Positions 15,969 through 23,218 are shown, counted from the first letter of the stretch. The stretch: DNA of 24,355 nt from JAOBAU01 sp034667465 (GCA_034667465.1 JAXDJV010000015.1:1-24355); one strand, 5' to 3'. Numbers and translations: made by a program. The notes: generated by a model from the sequence alone, not told the origin.

Positions 15969-16280
15969 ATGATCATCATGGCCGCACTGCTCAGCATCAA
16001 CATCGATCTCACTGCCCTCTTCTCTCGCGGGCCGAAGACGGCATCGCCGACCGCAACCTGCCACATCACCACGACGTCGCACCGCTTCGTCGGAAACCCC
16101 GGCTCGACGTTCCGCTACGACGGCGAGACGTTCCGCATCCCGGCGCGCGGCTGGATCGAACTCGTCGCCAGCCCGAAAGCGACGACCTACGAAATGGCCG
16201 GTCGCGCTCTTCCGCTCAACGTCTTCCCCCGCGACGGCTTCGGCACCGAAACCGTCCAGCTGCCGAACCTCACCGAGTAA
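15969..16280 (+). CDS. Small protein of unknown function, first of a three-gene cluster
   Basis: 103 residues from ATG 15969, with AGGAG at 15954-15958 ten bases upstream; ATG 15978 is also possible. The frame is open upstream to 15903 without a supported start. The first 18 residues (MIIMAALLSINIDLTALF) are hydrophobic and could be a membrane anchor or an uncleaved signal. The rest is strand-rich and polar, with one Cys (TATCHITTT) and the segment FRYDGETFRIPARGWIELVA, followed by a Pro-rich tail. No family was recognised. It is the first gene downstream of the candidate sigma-54 promoter. The next small gene starts 14 bases after its stop, its ribosome binding site overlapping this stop codon region (AAAGGAG), so the genes are in one operon. 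Confidence 0.68.
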   Translation: MIIMAALLSINIDLTALFSRGPKTASPTATCHITTTSHRFVGNPGSTFRYDGETFRIPARGWIELVASPKATTYEMAGRALPLNVFPRDGFGTETVQLPNLTE

Positions 16281-16294
16281 AGGAGCAAACGACC

Positions 16295-16426
16295 ATGAAC
16301 GCCTTCGTGAAAAAGACCATTGCCGATCTCCGCGGCGGCCGCCAGAGCTGGAGAGTCATCTCGGTTCTCAGCGGTTCGTCGTTCGTCATCTCCGTCGCCA
16401 CCGTGCTCGTACGCCAGCCGTTCTGA
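16295..16426 (+). CDS. Very small predicted single-pass membrane protein
   Basis: 43 residues from ATG 16295, preceded by AAAGGAG at 16279-16285, a near-ideal Shine-Dalgarno site nine bases away that overlaps the stop of the gene before. The N-terminal half is basic (MNAFVKKTIADLRGGRQSW) and the C-terminal half is hydrophobic (VISVLSGSSFVISVATVLV), ending RQPF. That is the profile of a one-helix membrane protein with the N-terminus in the cytoplasm. No family was recognised. The strong ribosome binding site and the equal spacing to both neighbours argue that it is a real gene despite its size. The next gene starts 16 bases after its stop, with its own AGGAG. Confidence 0.6.
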   Translation: MNAFVKKTIADLRGGRQSWRVISVLSGSSFVISVATVLVRQPF

Positions 16427-16442
16427 GAGTCAGGAGAAAGCC

Positions 16443-16853
16443 ATGAACACCGACAATCGCCGCATCACTCTGATCTGCCGTGGCGCCAGCGCACCTGCCC
16501 GCGGATGGAGAACCGGCACGGATTCGCCGACCCGCAATATCCTGCTTCAGGCATTCCCGGTCCTGACGTACGCGCTGCACAACGGTCTGAACGAACTGCA
16601 GCAGGACGTCGAGCGCGTCATCATCGATCACGCAACGACAGCCGGCGCGTTCCTCGATCTTCTGACGTCGCTTCCGACCCACTTCATGGGCGACATCCTT
16701 TTCATCCAGGACGACTCCAGGGGATATCTCAGCGCGACCGGCCGCGGCGGCGATCGAGTTCTCTACGCGCTCGGCGAGGAAGACATCGACTTCTACCTGC
16801 ACACGCATTCCCTGAAGCCGGCGTGGACGATTCCTCTGCTGCGCATCGCCTGA
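16443..16853 (+). CDS. Protein of unknown function, third gene of the small cluster
   Basis: 136 residues from ATG 16443, with AGGAG at about 16432-16436. The frame is open upstream, but the ribosome binding site fixes this start. The N-terminus is basic and not signal-like, so a cytoplasmic protein is likely. A central helix-rich part (ILLQAFPVLTYALHNGLNEL, then DVERVIIDHATTAGAFLDLL) is followed by a strand-rich end (GDILFIQDDSRGYLSATGRG, RVLYALGEEDIDFYLHTHSL). No family was recognised. The last two residues of the stop are followed 38 bases later by the secreted Ig-like gene, so all four may share one transcript. Confidence 0.65.
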   Translation: MNTDNRRITLICRGASAPARGWRTGTDSPTRNILLQAFPVLTYALHNGLNELQQDVERVIIDHATTAGAFLDLLTSLPTHFMGDILFIQDDSRGYLSATGRGGDRVLYALGEEDIDFYLHTHSLKPAWTIPLLRIA

Positions 16854-16891
16854 CGCTGGACGACATCGCGGTGCCGCGCGTACAACGGCAC

Positions 16892-17998
16892 ATGCGAATT
16901 GCGCGATTTGTGCTCGTCGCCACGTGCCTCGCTGCCGCTCCGCTTCACGCGCAGCCGAAGCGCCTCACCGTCATCGAGGATCAGAAGATTCGCGATGCCG
17001 CCGTCGCCGCATATTCGTTCGGCAACTGCGGCGCGATTCCGCTCGTTCCCAACTCGGCGGTCCGCGGCGCGCTCGGCAACTCGCGCTGCACGCTGAGCGT
17101 TGACGGAACGCCGGTCGACTTCTACAGCTTCGACGGCGCGACCGACGATTTCTTCTCCGTCGATCTGCACGCGAACGGCGCCGCATACACGAATCCGCGC
17201 GTCGTGCTCATTCCGCCTCCGGGCGATTTCGAGAAGCCGCCGCTCCTGACCGGCTCGCAGTCGATCACCGTTCGCTGGCTCGTCACGAGGCCGGCGCGCT
17301 GGATCATCGCCGTCGGTTCCGCCGATCCATCCGCACACGGCGATTACGTCCTCGGCTTCCGTTCCCGCCGTCTCACCGGCAGCCAGGTGCCGGCGCAATG
17401 CACGCAGCAGGTTCTGCAGTGCAAACAGTCGGCGTCAGCGGTGATGAGTCCCGATTCGTGCGCGTTCAACGGCCTTCCGACCGACGGCTATCTCGTCATG
17501 GCACCTCCCGGCGAACCGGTGAAGGCGGAGATCGACGCGGAGAGTGACTTCAGCGCGCGCCTTCGCTATCGCTACAGCGGTGCGAGCTTCAGCAGCACGA
17601 CCAGCCTGAACGGTCACGCGATTCTGAACGGCTACTCCGATCGCGACGTCGAGCTCTGGATTGAAAATCCGAATCGCGGTTTTTACAGCATGTCGCTCAG
17701 CTGCGATTCGCCGGTCTGCGCGCGACCGATCATCACCGGCGAGCCGTCCGATCAGACGGTGAAGCCGGGCGGACATGCCGAGCTTTCGCTCGAGCTCGAC
17801 GGCACGCTGCCGGTCAAAGTCGAATGGATGGAAAGCGACGGCACGTCGTGGTCCGGCGGTCCGACGTTCCTCACGCCGACGCTGCTGAGCGATCGCACGT
17901 TCACCGCGACGGTGACGAACGCATGCGGCTCCACGCAGTCGCGCGCGGTGACGGTTCACGTCGACAATACGTCGCGACATCGCCGCGTCCCGCACTGA
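16892..17998 (+). CDS. Secreted protein with C-terminal Ig-like domain
   Basis: 368 residues from ATG 16892; GTG 16871 in frame would lengthen the n-region. No Shine-Dalgarno is seen for either. The N-terminus MRIARFVLVATCLAAAPLHA is a Sec signal peptide. The mature part (about 20-270) is beta-rich, with paired cysteines (GNCGAIP, SRCTLS, AQCTQQVLQC, DSCAFNG, LSCDSPVC) that suggest disulfides, and two regions resembling pre-peptidase/jelly-roll type domains (DFYSFDGATDDFFSVDLHA, PARWIIAVGSADPSAHGDYV). About 275-360 is an Ig-like repeat (ITGEPSDQTVKPGGHAELSL to FTATVTNACGSTQSRAVTVH), as in many bacterial surface or exported proteins. Role unknown; adhesion or binding is only a guess. It follows the small-gene cluster and precedes tolQ on the same strand. 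Confidence 0.75.
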   Translation: MRIARFVLVATCLAAAPLHAQPKRLTVIEDQKIRDAAVAAYSFGNCGAIPLVPNSAVRGALGNSRCTLSVDGTPVDFYSFDGATDDFFSVDLHANGAAYTNPRVVLIPPPGDFEKPPLLTGSQSITVRWLVTRPARWIIAVGSADPSAHGDYVLGFRSRRLTGSQVPAQCTQQVLQCKQSASAVMSPDSCAFNGLPTDGYLVMAPPGEPVKAEIDAESDFSARLRYRYSGASFSSTTSLNGHAILNGYSDRDVELWIENPNRGFYSMSLSCDSPVCARPIITGEPSDQTVKPGGHAELSLELDGTLPVKVEWMESDGTSWSGGPTFLTPTLLSDRTFTATVTNACGSTQSRAVTVHVDNTSRHRRVPH

Positions 17999-18004
17999 CT
18001 CCGT

Positions 18005-18033
18005 TTGACGCCCTCACCTGCATTTGTTATCTA
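18005..18033 (+). promoter_or_regulatory. Candidate promoter for the tol operon
   Basis: TTGACG (18005-18010) is a good -35. With a 17-base spacer it is followed by TATCTA (18028-18033), a weak -10. Transcription would start near 18040, at or next to GTG 18041, and no Shine-Dalgarno site is present. This suggests a leaderless tolQ transcript; weakly supported. Confidence 0.3.
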
Positions 18034-18040
18034 ACCGCCC

Positions 18041-18691
18041 GTGCAACTATGGACGGCGTTTCTTCATACGGGATGGGTGGGCAAGACCGTCCTCGGCATC
18101 CTGATTCTTTTCTCCATCGGTTCCTGGGCGACGATGTTCGTCGTCAGCAGCCGGTTCCGCCGTTCCGCGAACGCGTCGCGGCGCTTCCTGGCGAGCTTCC
18201 GTAAAGCGAAGCGGCTCGCCGACGTGCAGACCGCGCAGGCGACGCACTCTTCACTGGTCGGACTGTTCAAAGCCGGCTACGCGGAGATCGAAGCGCAAAC
18301 GCTGCACACAGCCGGCTCGCAAACGATCCGCTCGCTCGAAAGCGTGGAGCGTTCACTGCTGCGCGCGGCGCGCATCGAATCGGCGCGGCTGTCGAAACAT
18401 CTGCCGTTTCTCGCGACGACCGCCGCCGCCTCGCCGTTCATCGGACTGTTCGGAACGGTGTGGGGAATCATGCAGGCCTTCGCGACGATCGGCACGATGG
18501 GCACGACGTCGATCACCGCCGTCGCGCCGGGCATCAGCGAAGCGCTGATCAACACCGCCGCCGGACTCTTCGCGGCGATTCCGGCGCTGCTCGCATACAA
18601 CTATTTCGTGCAGCGACTTCGCGGCGCGCGCGGCGAGATGGAAGACTTCACGCTGGAGTTTCTGAACCTGACGGAGAGGAACTTCACGTGA
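18041..18691 (+). CDS. tolQ: TolQ, proton-channel subunit of the Tol-Pal system
   Basis: 216 residues from GTG 18041. Three transmembrane helices fit the MotA/TolQ/ExbB family: about 14-36 (GKTVLGILILFSIGSWATMF), about 120-145 (PFLATTAAASPFIGLFGTVWG), about 162-185 (ALINTAAGLFAAIPALLAYN). The signature around the second helix, SPFIGLFGTVWGIMQAF, is highly conserved. With TolR it forms the inner-membrane channel that uses the proton gradient to power TolA/TonB. ExbB is very similar; the call TolQ rests on tolB, pal and cpoB downstream. The next gene starts 118 bases later, past a heptamer hairpin, an unusual gap for a gene pair that is normally tightly linked. Confidence 0.92.
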   Translation: MQLWTAFLHTGWVGKTVLGILILFSIGSWATMFVVSSRFRRSANASRRFLASFRKAKRLADVQTAQATHSSLVGLFKAGYAEIEAQTLHTAGSQTIRSLESVERSLLRAARIESARLSKHLPFLATTAAASPFIGLFGTVWGIMQAFATIGTMGTTSITAVAPGISEALINTAAGLFAAIPALLAYNYFVQRLRGARGEMEDFTLEFLNLTERNFT

Positions 18692-18694
18692 GAC

Positions 18695-18773
18695 GGCATG
18701 AGGCATGAGTGATGAGGTATGAGTAAAGGCAAAAGCCGGTTCTCACTCATGCCTCATTACTCATCCCTCATCA
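18695..18773. repeat. ATGAGGC-type heptamer hairpin between tolQ and tolR
   Basis: Left arm 18695-18724 and right arm 18745-18773 pair over 29 positions with five mismatches. Both are tandem heptamers of the form nATGAGn. The 20-base loop contains a smaller GGC-AAAA-GCC stem. The element begins four bases after the tolQ stop. It is the third member of the family seen at 1770-1830 and 8460-8530; this one and the 8460 element share the GGCATGAG/ATGAGT wording. Confidence 0.85.
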
Positions 18774-18809
18774 GTTACCTTTGAGCGGCTCGTAACGTCT
18801 AACGTACAC

Positions 18810-19247
18810 ATGGCTTTCCGCTTCGACAGCAGCGACGAATACGGCGATCTCGCAGAGATCAACGTAACGCCGCTCGTCGACGTGATGCTCGTGCTGCTGA
18901 TCATCTTCATGGTGACGGCGCCGATGCTGACGCAGGGGCTGACGGTGCAATTGCCGACTGCAGAGGGGAAGAGCTTCGAGCTCGCGTCGAACAATCCCGC
19001 AAAGATCCAGGTGACCTCGACCGGAGCCGTCTATCTCGACGGTGCTCCGGCCGGTTCGGCCGACCTCGAAGCGACGCTGGCGCCAATGCTGCGTAACCGC
19101 GGCGTGAAGCGCGCGTTGCTCGAGGCCGATGCAGGCGTTCCGTACGGGCGGGTGGTGGCGGTGCTCGATGTAATGAACCGCGCAGGGGTGGAGCAACTCG
19201 GAATGGTGACGCAGCCGAAGGGACCGGATGGAAGACCACGTCGGTGA
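18810..19247 (+). CDS. tolR: TolR, energy-coupling subunit of the Tol-Pal system
   Basis: 145 residues from ATG 18810. The ExbD/TolR family pattern is clear: a short polar start, INVTPLVDVMLVLLIIFMV with the channel Asp in PLVDVM (about residue 24), one transmembrane helix about 22-42, and a periplasmic domain with the typical LEADAGVPYGRVVAVLDVMNRAGV block at about 110-135. It couples proton flow through TolQ to TolA/TonB. There is no Shine-Dalgarno site; two copies of TAACGT (18793-18798, 18800-18805) lie just upstream and may be -10 elements of a leaderless promoter after the hairpin. Its 3' end overlaps the next gene by 20 bases, showing co-translation with the TonB/TolA-like gene. Confidence 0.93.
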   Translation: MAFRFDSSDEYGDLAEINVTPLVDVMLVLLIIFMVTAPMLTQGLTVQLPTAEGKSFELASNNPAKIQVTSTGAVYLDGAPAGSADLEATLAPMLRNRGVKRALLEADAGVPYGRVVAVLDVMNRAGVEQLGMVTQPKGPDGRPRR

Positions 19248-19974
19248 CGTGCTCGCGCGGCGCGCGGCGCTCGACTCCGGCGCCGCTCCTGCCATCGCGC
19301 TTTCGATTCTTCTGCACGCCGGCATCACCGGCTTCGCAGCGTGGCGTGCGCTGAGTAATCCCGCTCCGATGATGACGGGCGGCAAGCTGCAGATTCAATT
19401 CGCATCGAGCATGAGCGCACCGGCGCCGATCACGAACAGCGCGCCGCCGAAACCAAAGACTCCGAAGATGGAAGTGCCGGCCGTTCCGCAACCGGTTACC
19501 GCGCCGCTCGTGCAGCCGAATGACAAAGTCGTCGCGAAAGGACTCACTGGTCAATCAACAAAGAAAGGCGTCGATGGACTCGCGCCGACCGTTCCCTCCC
19601 CGGCGCCCGCCGCCGCAACCTCGACGATCGGCAAGCCGGGCATCGGTGCACCGGCGGCCGACGTGCCGGTCGGCGGCTCCGGCGTCACCGGCATCGAAGG
19701 CGACTTCCGCGACGCGGCGTACATCGAGCGGATGCGCGCGCTGATCGGCACGCACTGGCTGCGGCCGGCGAGCGTCGCTCCCGGCACGGTCACCACCGTC
19801 TACTTCATCATCGATCGCGACGGAAAGATTCGCGACGTCGCAGCGGAGAAACCGAGCGGCAACGGCACATTCGATCGCAACGCGCTTCGCGCCGTGCTCG
19901 AATCGTCGCCGCTTCCGCCGCTTCCCTGGTCCTACAACGGACTCTTCGTCGGCGTACACCTGACATTCAAATGA
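19228..19974 (+). CDS. TonB/TolA-type energy-transducing protein
   Basis: 248 residues from ATG 19228, overlapping tolR by 20 bases. One N-terminal membrane anchor lies at about 20-42 (APAIALSILLHAGITGFAAW), followed by a Pro/Lys/Ala-rich linker (about 70-165: PPKPKTPKMEVPAVPQP and similar) and a TonB-type C-terminal domain (about 172-248: YIERMRALIGTHWLRPASV, VYFIIDRDGKIRDVAAEKPS, FDRNALRAVLESSPLPPLPW). It sits where tolA is usual and would link TolQR to Pal/TolB across the periplasm. It lacks the long Ala/Lys helical domain of proteobacterial TolA and is closer to TonB in build. Named by position and domain only. Its stop overlaps the tolB start by four bases (ATGA). Confidence 0.88.
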   Translation: MEDHVGDVLARRAALDSGAAPAIALSILLHAGITGFAAWRALSNPAPMMTGGKLQIQFASSMSAPAPITNSAPPKPKTPKMEVPAVPQPVTAPLVQPNDKVVAKGLTGQSTKKGVDGLAPTVPSPAPAAATSTIGKPGIGAPAADVPVGGSGVTGIEGDFRDAAYIERMRALIGTHWLRPASVAPGTVTTVYFIIDRDGKIRDVAAEKPSGNGTFDRNALRAVLESSPLPPLPWSYNGLFVGVHLTFK

Positions 19975-21278
19975 AACGAGCACTCATCGCAGTCGCACTC
20001 GCATTCATCGCCGCATCGCTCGCGGCACAGTCGCAGATCGTCACCACCGTCGACCCGAATCAGGCAACGAAGGTGTTGAAGATCGCCATCCCGTTTCCGG
20101 AGCTGACGCCGCCCGCGACGAGCACGAACGCGGCGCCGGTCGCGTCGGAAGTCATCCACGCGCCGTTCTACAGCGTACTGACGCGCGACATCGCGGCATC
20201 GGGCGTCTTCGCCATCGCGCCGATTCCGCCGAACGTTCCCGCGTCGTCGAATCTCGCGAAACAGATCGGCGCCGACTTCGCGCTGAAGATGACCGTCTGG
20301 ACGGAGAGGAACGCGCAGACGAACGCCGACGACATCGTCGTTGAAGCGCGGCTGCTCGACACGACCGGCGGCCAGCCGTTCGGCAAACGCTATCGCGGCG
20401 TCGTCGCCAGCCTCTCGCTGATGGCGCATTCGCTCAGCACCGACATCGTTCGCGCCATCTACGGCAAGCCGGGGATCTTTCTCTCGCGCATCGCGTTCGC
20501 ATCCGATCGCACCGGCACGTGGGAAATCTGGCTGATGGACTGGGACGGCCAGAATCAGCGGCAGATCACGCAGCACGGCGCGCTGTCGATTCTGCCGAGC
20601 TGGTCGCCCGACAACGAGCGGATGGTCTACACGTCGTTCGCGCGCGGCACGAGCGACATGTACATCGTCAATCGCCGCGGCGGCGGACGCATTCGCGTGG
20701 CGACCAACCTCGCACTCAACACGTCAGCGACGTTCTCGCCGGTCGGCAACGACATCGCGTTCGTCGGCTCGGTGAACGGCAATCCCGACATCTATCTCAT
20801 TAAAGACGACAGCACGAATCTGCGTCGTCTCACCTCGTCGGCGACGATCGAGTCGACGCCGGAGTGGAGTCCGAACGGACGGCAGATTTCGTTCACGTCG
20901 GGACGGAGCGGTACGCCGCAGATTTACGTGATGGATGCGGAAGGGACGAACGTGCGCCGCATCTCATTCGAAGGCGAGTGGAATGATGACGCGGCGTGGT
21001 CGCCGGATGGCGAGCAGCTCGCGTACACCTCGCGCGTCAACGGCCGCTTTCAGATTCGGATCATGAATCTCGTCGACGGACAGAGCCGCATCATCGCAGC
21101 CGGCGAAGGATCGAATGAACAGCCGGCATGGTCGCCCGACGGACGATGGATCGCATTCCAGTCGAACCGCAGCGGCAAATGGCAGCTTTACCGGATGCGC
21201 GTCGACGGCAATGACATCCAGCAATTGACGAGCACGGGCGAGAACAAAGAACCCGACTGGTCGAAGAAGATCGAGTAA
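19971..21278 (+). CDS. tolB: TolB, periplasmic beta-propeller of the Tol-Pal system
   Basis: 435 residues from ATG 19971, overlapping the stop before it. A Sec signal peptide covers about 1-19 (cut near LAA-QSQ). The N-terminal D1 domain (about 20-165) contains YSVLTRDIAASGVFAIAP and GADFALKMTVW. The C-terminal part (about 170-430) is a propeller with repeated WSPD or WSPN turns: SWSPDNERMVYTS, EWSPNGRQISFTS, AWSPDGEQLAYTS, AWSPDGRWIAFQS and a last PDWSKK. Length and layout match TolB of other phyla. It binds Pal and the TolA/TonB C-terminus in the periplasm. Pal follows 51 bases downstream. Confidence 0.95.
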   Translation: MKRALIAVALAFIAASLAAQSQIVTTVDPNQATKVLKIAIPFPELTPPATSTNAAPVASEVIHAPFYSVLTRDIAASGVFAIAPIPPNVPASSNLAKQIGADFALKMTVWTERNAQTNADDIVVEARLLDTTGGQPFGKRYRGVVASLSLMAHSLSTDIVRAIYGKPGIFLSRIAFASDRTGTWEIWLMDWDGQNQRQITQHGALSILPSWSPDNERMVYTSFARGTSDMYIVNRRGGGRIRVATNLALNTSATFSPVGNDIAFVGSVNGNPDIYLIKDDSTNLRRLTSSATIESTPEWSPNGRQISFTSGRSGTPQIYVMDAEGTNVRRISFEGEWNDDAAWSPDGEQLAYTSRVNGRFQIRIMNLVDGQSRIIAAGEGSNEQPAWSPDGRWIAFQSNRSGKWQLYRMRVDGNDIQQLTSTGENKEPDWSKKIE

Positions 21279-21329
21279 TGACGCGGGTGTATCATCGATT
21301 CGCGTCCGACATAAGGAGCTGAAAAGACA

Positions 21330-21935
21330 ATGAATAACGCAGTCAAAGGGTTCCTGACCGGAGTCACGGCAGTCGCGCTGGTAATGACGCCCGCATGCCG
21401 TTCGAAAAACACGAAAGTCAAAGATGAGGCGGTGCACGTCCAGCCGGATACTGCGCCGACCGTTACGATTCCGCCGCACGACACGGCCGAGCGCGTCCAG
21501 CCTTCGGAAGATTTCGTCAAGCCGTCCGCGGAGCCGACCGTCACCGCCGACGTTCTGCCGAACAACACTGAAGAGCTCAATCGCTACGTGCAGGACAAAG
21601 GTCTGATCAAGGACGCGTTCTTCGACTATGCGGAAGCGACGCTCAGCAGCGAAGCTCAGGCCGATCTGACGACGTCCGCAAACTGGCTGAAATCGAATTC
21701 GAAATACAACCTTCTCGTCGAAGGACATTGCGACGAGCGCGGCACCGAGCAGTACAACCTCGCGCTCGGCGACAAGCGCGCGCAGCAGGCGAAGGATTAC
21801 CTCGTCGCCTCCGGCGTCGACGCCAGCCGCATTCGCACGGTCAGCTACGGCGAAGAGCGTCCGTTCGATCCGGGTCACGATGAAGGTGCGTGGAAACAGA
21901 ACCGTCGCGCACACCTCGTGCTCGTCGGGAAATAA
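21330..21935 (+). CDS. pal: Pal, peptidoglycan-associated lipoprotein
   Basis: 201 residues from ATG 21330, with AAGGAG at about 21313-21318. The signal region ends VALVMTPACRS, so Cys23 is the likely lipidated residue, but the lipobox reads TPAC instead of the usual LxGC or LxAC, an odd form. A Pro/Thr/Val-rich spacer spans about 25-80. The OmpA-like domain covers about 95-200: FFDYAEATLSSEAQADL, VEGHCDERGTEQYNLALGDKRAQ with the peptidoglycan-binding Asp and Arg, SYGEERP, and the end NRRAHLVLVGK. It anchors the outer membrane to peptidoglycan. The next gene starts three bases after its stop. Confidence 0.94.
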   Translation: MNNAVKGFLTGVTAVALVMTPACRSKNTKVKDEAVHVQPDTAPTVTIPPHDTAERVQPSEDFVKPSAEPTVTADVLPNNTEELNRYVQDKGLIKDAFFDYAEATLSSEAQADLTTSANWLKSNSKYNLLVEGHCDERGTEQYNLALGDKRAQQAKDYLVASGVDASRIRTVSYGEERPFDPGHDEGAWKQNRRAHLVLVGK

Positions 21936-21938
21936 GCG

Positions 21939-22787
21939 ATGAAGCTCGTTCGTCCCGCGCTCCTCATCGCCACGCTGCTCGCTTACGGGTGCGTTACGTC
22001 ATCCGACCTCGAGAAACTGCAGAGCCAGATCTCCGACATTCAGGATCAGGTCGCGCAGTTGAAACGGACGGCGTCGAGCAAAGAGGAAGTTCAGAACGTC
22101 AACGCGAAGATCGCCGAGCAGACGCAGACGCTGCTGAAGTCGAATGCGACGCTCGTCGCCAAAGTGGCCGACATCGAAGACAAGATGAACAACACCACCG
22201 GCAGCAACGAGCAGACGAACTACAAGCTCGACCGGATGGCGCAGCAGCTGACGCAGGCGCAGCACGACGTCGAAGAGCTGAAGGTTGCCGCGCGCGCCGC
22301 GGCAGCCGTTCCCGCTCCGGCACCGGCCGGCGCGCAGCCGGCGCAACCGGCTCCGGCGCAGATGTCGGAGATGACAGTGACGAGTCCGCCGGAGAGCGGT
22401 ACGAATCCGATGGAGACGTATCAGGCGGCGTATCGCGATTACCAGAAAGGCAATTACGACCTGGCGATGGCCGGCTTCCGGGAGTTCATCGAGAAGAACC
22501 CGAATTCCGAATACGCGGACAACGCCGCGTACTGGGTCGGCGAGAGCCTTTTCTCGCAGAAGAAATATGCCGAGGCGATTCAGCAGTTTGACAGCGTCGT
22601 CAGCCGTTATTCGCGGTCGGACAAAGTCCCGGGAGCGTTGCTGAAGAAGGGATACGCGTACATTGCCATCGGTGACCGCTCGCGCGGCATCGTGCAGCTT
22701 CAGTACGTGGTCCACGAGCACCCGTCGGCGCCGGAAGCGGCGCTTGCGCGTCAGAAACTCAAGCAACTCGGGGTCGAAACGAAGTAG
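21939..22787 (+). CDS. cpoB: CpoB/YbgF-family Tol-Pal accessory protein
   Basis: 282 residues from ATG 21939. The signal has lipobox AYGC, with Cys18 as the probable lipid-anchored residue; the proteobacterial CpoB is soluble, so the anchor is a difference. About 22-130 is a coiled coil (LEKLQSQISDIQDQVAQLKR and on), followed by an Ala/Pro hinge (about 130-160) and three TPR units (about 160-280: AAYRDYQKGNYDLAMAGFRE, AAYWVGESLFSQKKYAEAIQ, ALLKKGYAYIAIGDRSRGIV). CpoB tunes Tol-Pal action with peptidoglycan synthesis at the division site. It closes the tol operon; a terminator-like hairpin starts 16 bases after the stop. Confidence 0.9.
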   Translation: MKLVRPALLIATLLAYGCVTSSDLEKLQSQISDIQDQVAQLKRTASSKEEVQNVNAKIAEQTQTLLKSNATLVAKVADIEDKMNNTTGSNEQTNYKLDRMAQQLTQAQHDVEELKVAARAAAAVPAPAPAGAQPAQPAPAQMSEMTVTSPPESGTNPMETYQAAYRDYQKGNYDLAMAGFREFIEKNPNSEYADNAAYWVGESLFSQKKYAEAIQQFDSVVSRYSRSDKVPGALLKKGYAYIAIGDRSRGIVQLQYVVHEHPSAPEAALARQKLKQLGVETK

Positions 22788-22803
22788 AATACGCAGCTTT
22801 GCC

Positions 22804-22833
22804 GGGGCAGGCCTTCCTGCCCGCCCCATTTTT
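22804..22833 (+). terminator. Probable intrinsic terminator after cpoB
   Basis: GGGCAGG-CCTT-CCTGCCC (22805-22822) forms a 7-bp GC stem; an alternative pairing joins GGGGC (22804-22808) with GCCCC (22823-22827). An A and five T (22829-22833) follow. It lies between cpoB and the rpsT ribosome binding site (AGGAG 22846-22850), so it could also act in the rpsT leader. Confidence 0.6.
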
Positions 22834-22858
22834 CAATCAAACAACAGGAGCAACATCG

Positions 22859-23122
22859 ATGGCGAACACTCGCTCGGCCGAGAAGCAGCAGCGGCAGGCC
22901 GAAAAAGCAAATGCGCGGAATCGGGCCGGCAAGTCGCGCCTGCGCACGGTTCTGAAGAAGGCGAAGTCGACGATCCAGGGCGGCGATGCCGATACGGCAG
23001 CGCTCTCCACCGCCTTCTCGGAAATCGACAAGGCGGCGAAGAAGAAGGTCATTCGCGGCAACACCGCGGACCGCTACAAGTCGCGCCTCGCGGCGCAGTC
23101 GAAGCGCAGCGCAGCAAAGTAA
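22859..23122 (+). CDS. rpsT: 30S ribosomal protein S20
   Basis: 87 residues from ATG 22859, with AGGAG at 22846-22850 eight bases upstream; an upstream in-frame start (22799) would run through the terminator hairpin and is rejected. Sequence and length match S20: a very basic helical protein starting MANTRSAEKQQRQAEKANAR, with the typical NRAGKSRLRTVLKKA and the C-terminal KKVIRGNTADRYKSRLA. It binds 16S rRNA in the body of the small subunit. It stands alone, as in most bacteria, and is separated from cpoB by a terminator-like hairpin. The stop is one base from the GC-rich repeat element and 66 bases from an intrinsic terminator. Confidence 0.96.
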   Translation: MANTRSAEKQQRQAEKANARNRAGKSRLRTVLKKAKSTIQGGDADTAALSTAFSEIDKAAKKKVIRGNTADRYKSRLAAQSKRSAAK

Positions 23123-23123
23123 G

Positions 23124-23171
23124 TGTGGACGCGGGCACGCCCGCCCGGCGGCCGAAGCGGCCGCCTCCACA
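23124..23171. repeat. GC-rich element folding as a three-way junction
   Basis: Outer arms TGTGGA (23124-23129) and TCCACA (23166-23171) enclose two perfect hairpins: GCGGGC-AC-GCCCGC (23131-23144) and GGCGGCC-GAAGC-GGCCGCC (23147-23165). Only C23130 and CC23145-23146 stay unpaired at the junction. It begins one base after the rpsT stop. The compact, nearly fully paired design is unlikely by chance and looks like a dispersed repeat unit. Confidence 0.8.
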
Positions 23172-23187
23172 TTTGCAACCCGATCCC

Positions 23188-23216
23188 GGCGCAGGCGATC
23201 CCTGCGCCATTTTTTT
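23188..23216 (+). terminator. Intrinsic terminator after rpsT
   Basis: GGCGCAGG (23188-23195), loop CGATC, CCTGCGCC (23201-23208): an 8-bp GC-rich stem, then A and seven T (23210-23216). It is a textbook rho-independent signal for rpsT. The T-tract ends two bases before the next start codon at 23219. Confidence 0.85.
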
Positions 23217-23218
23217 GC

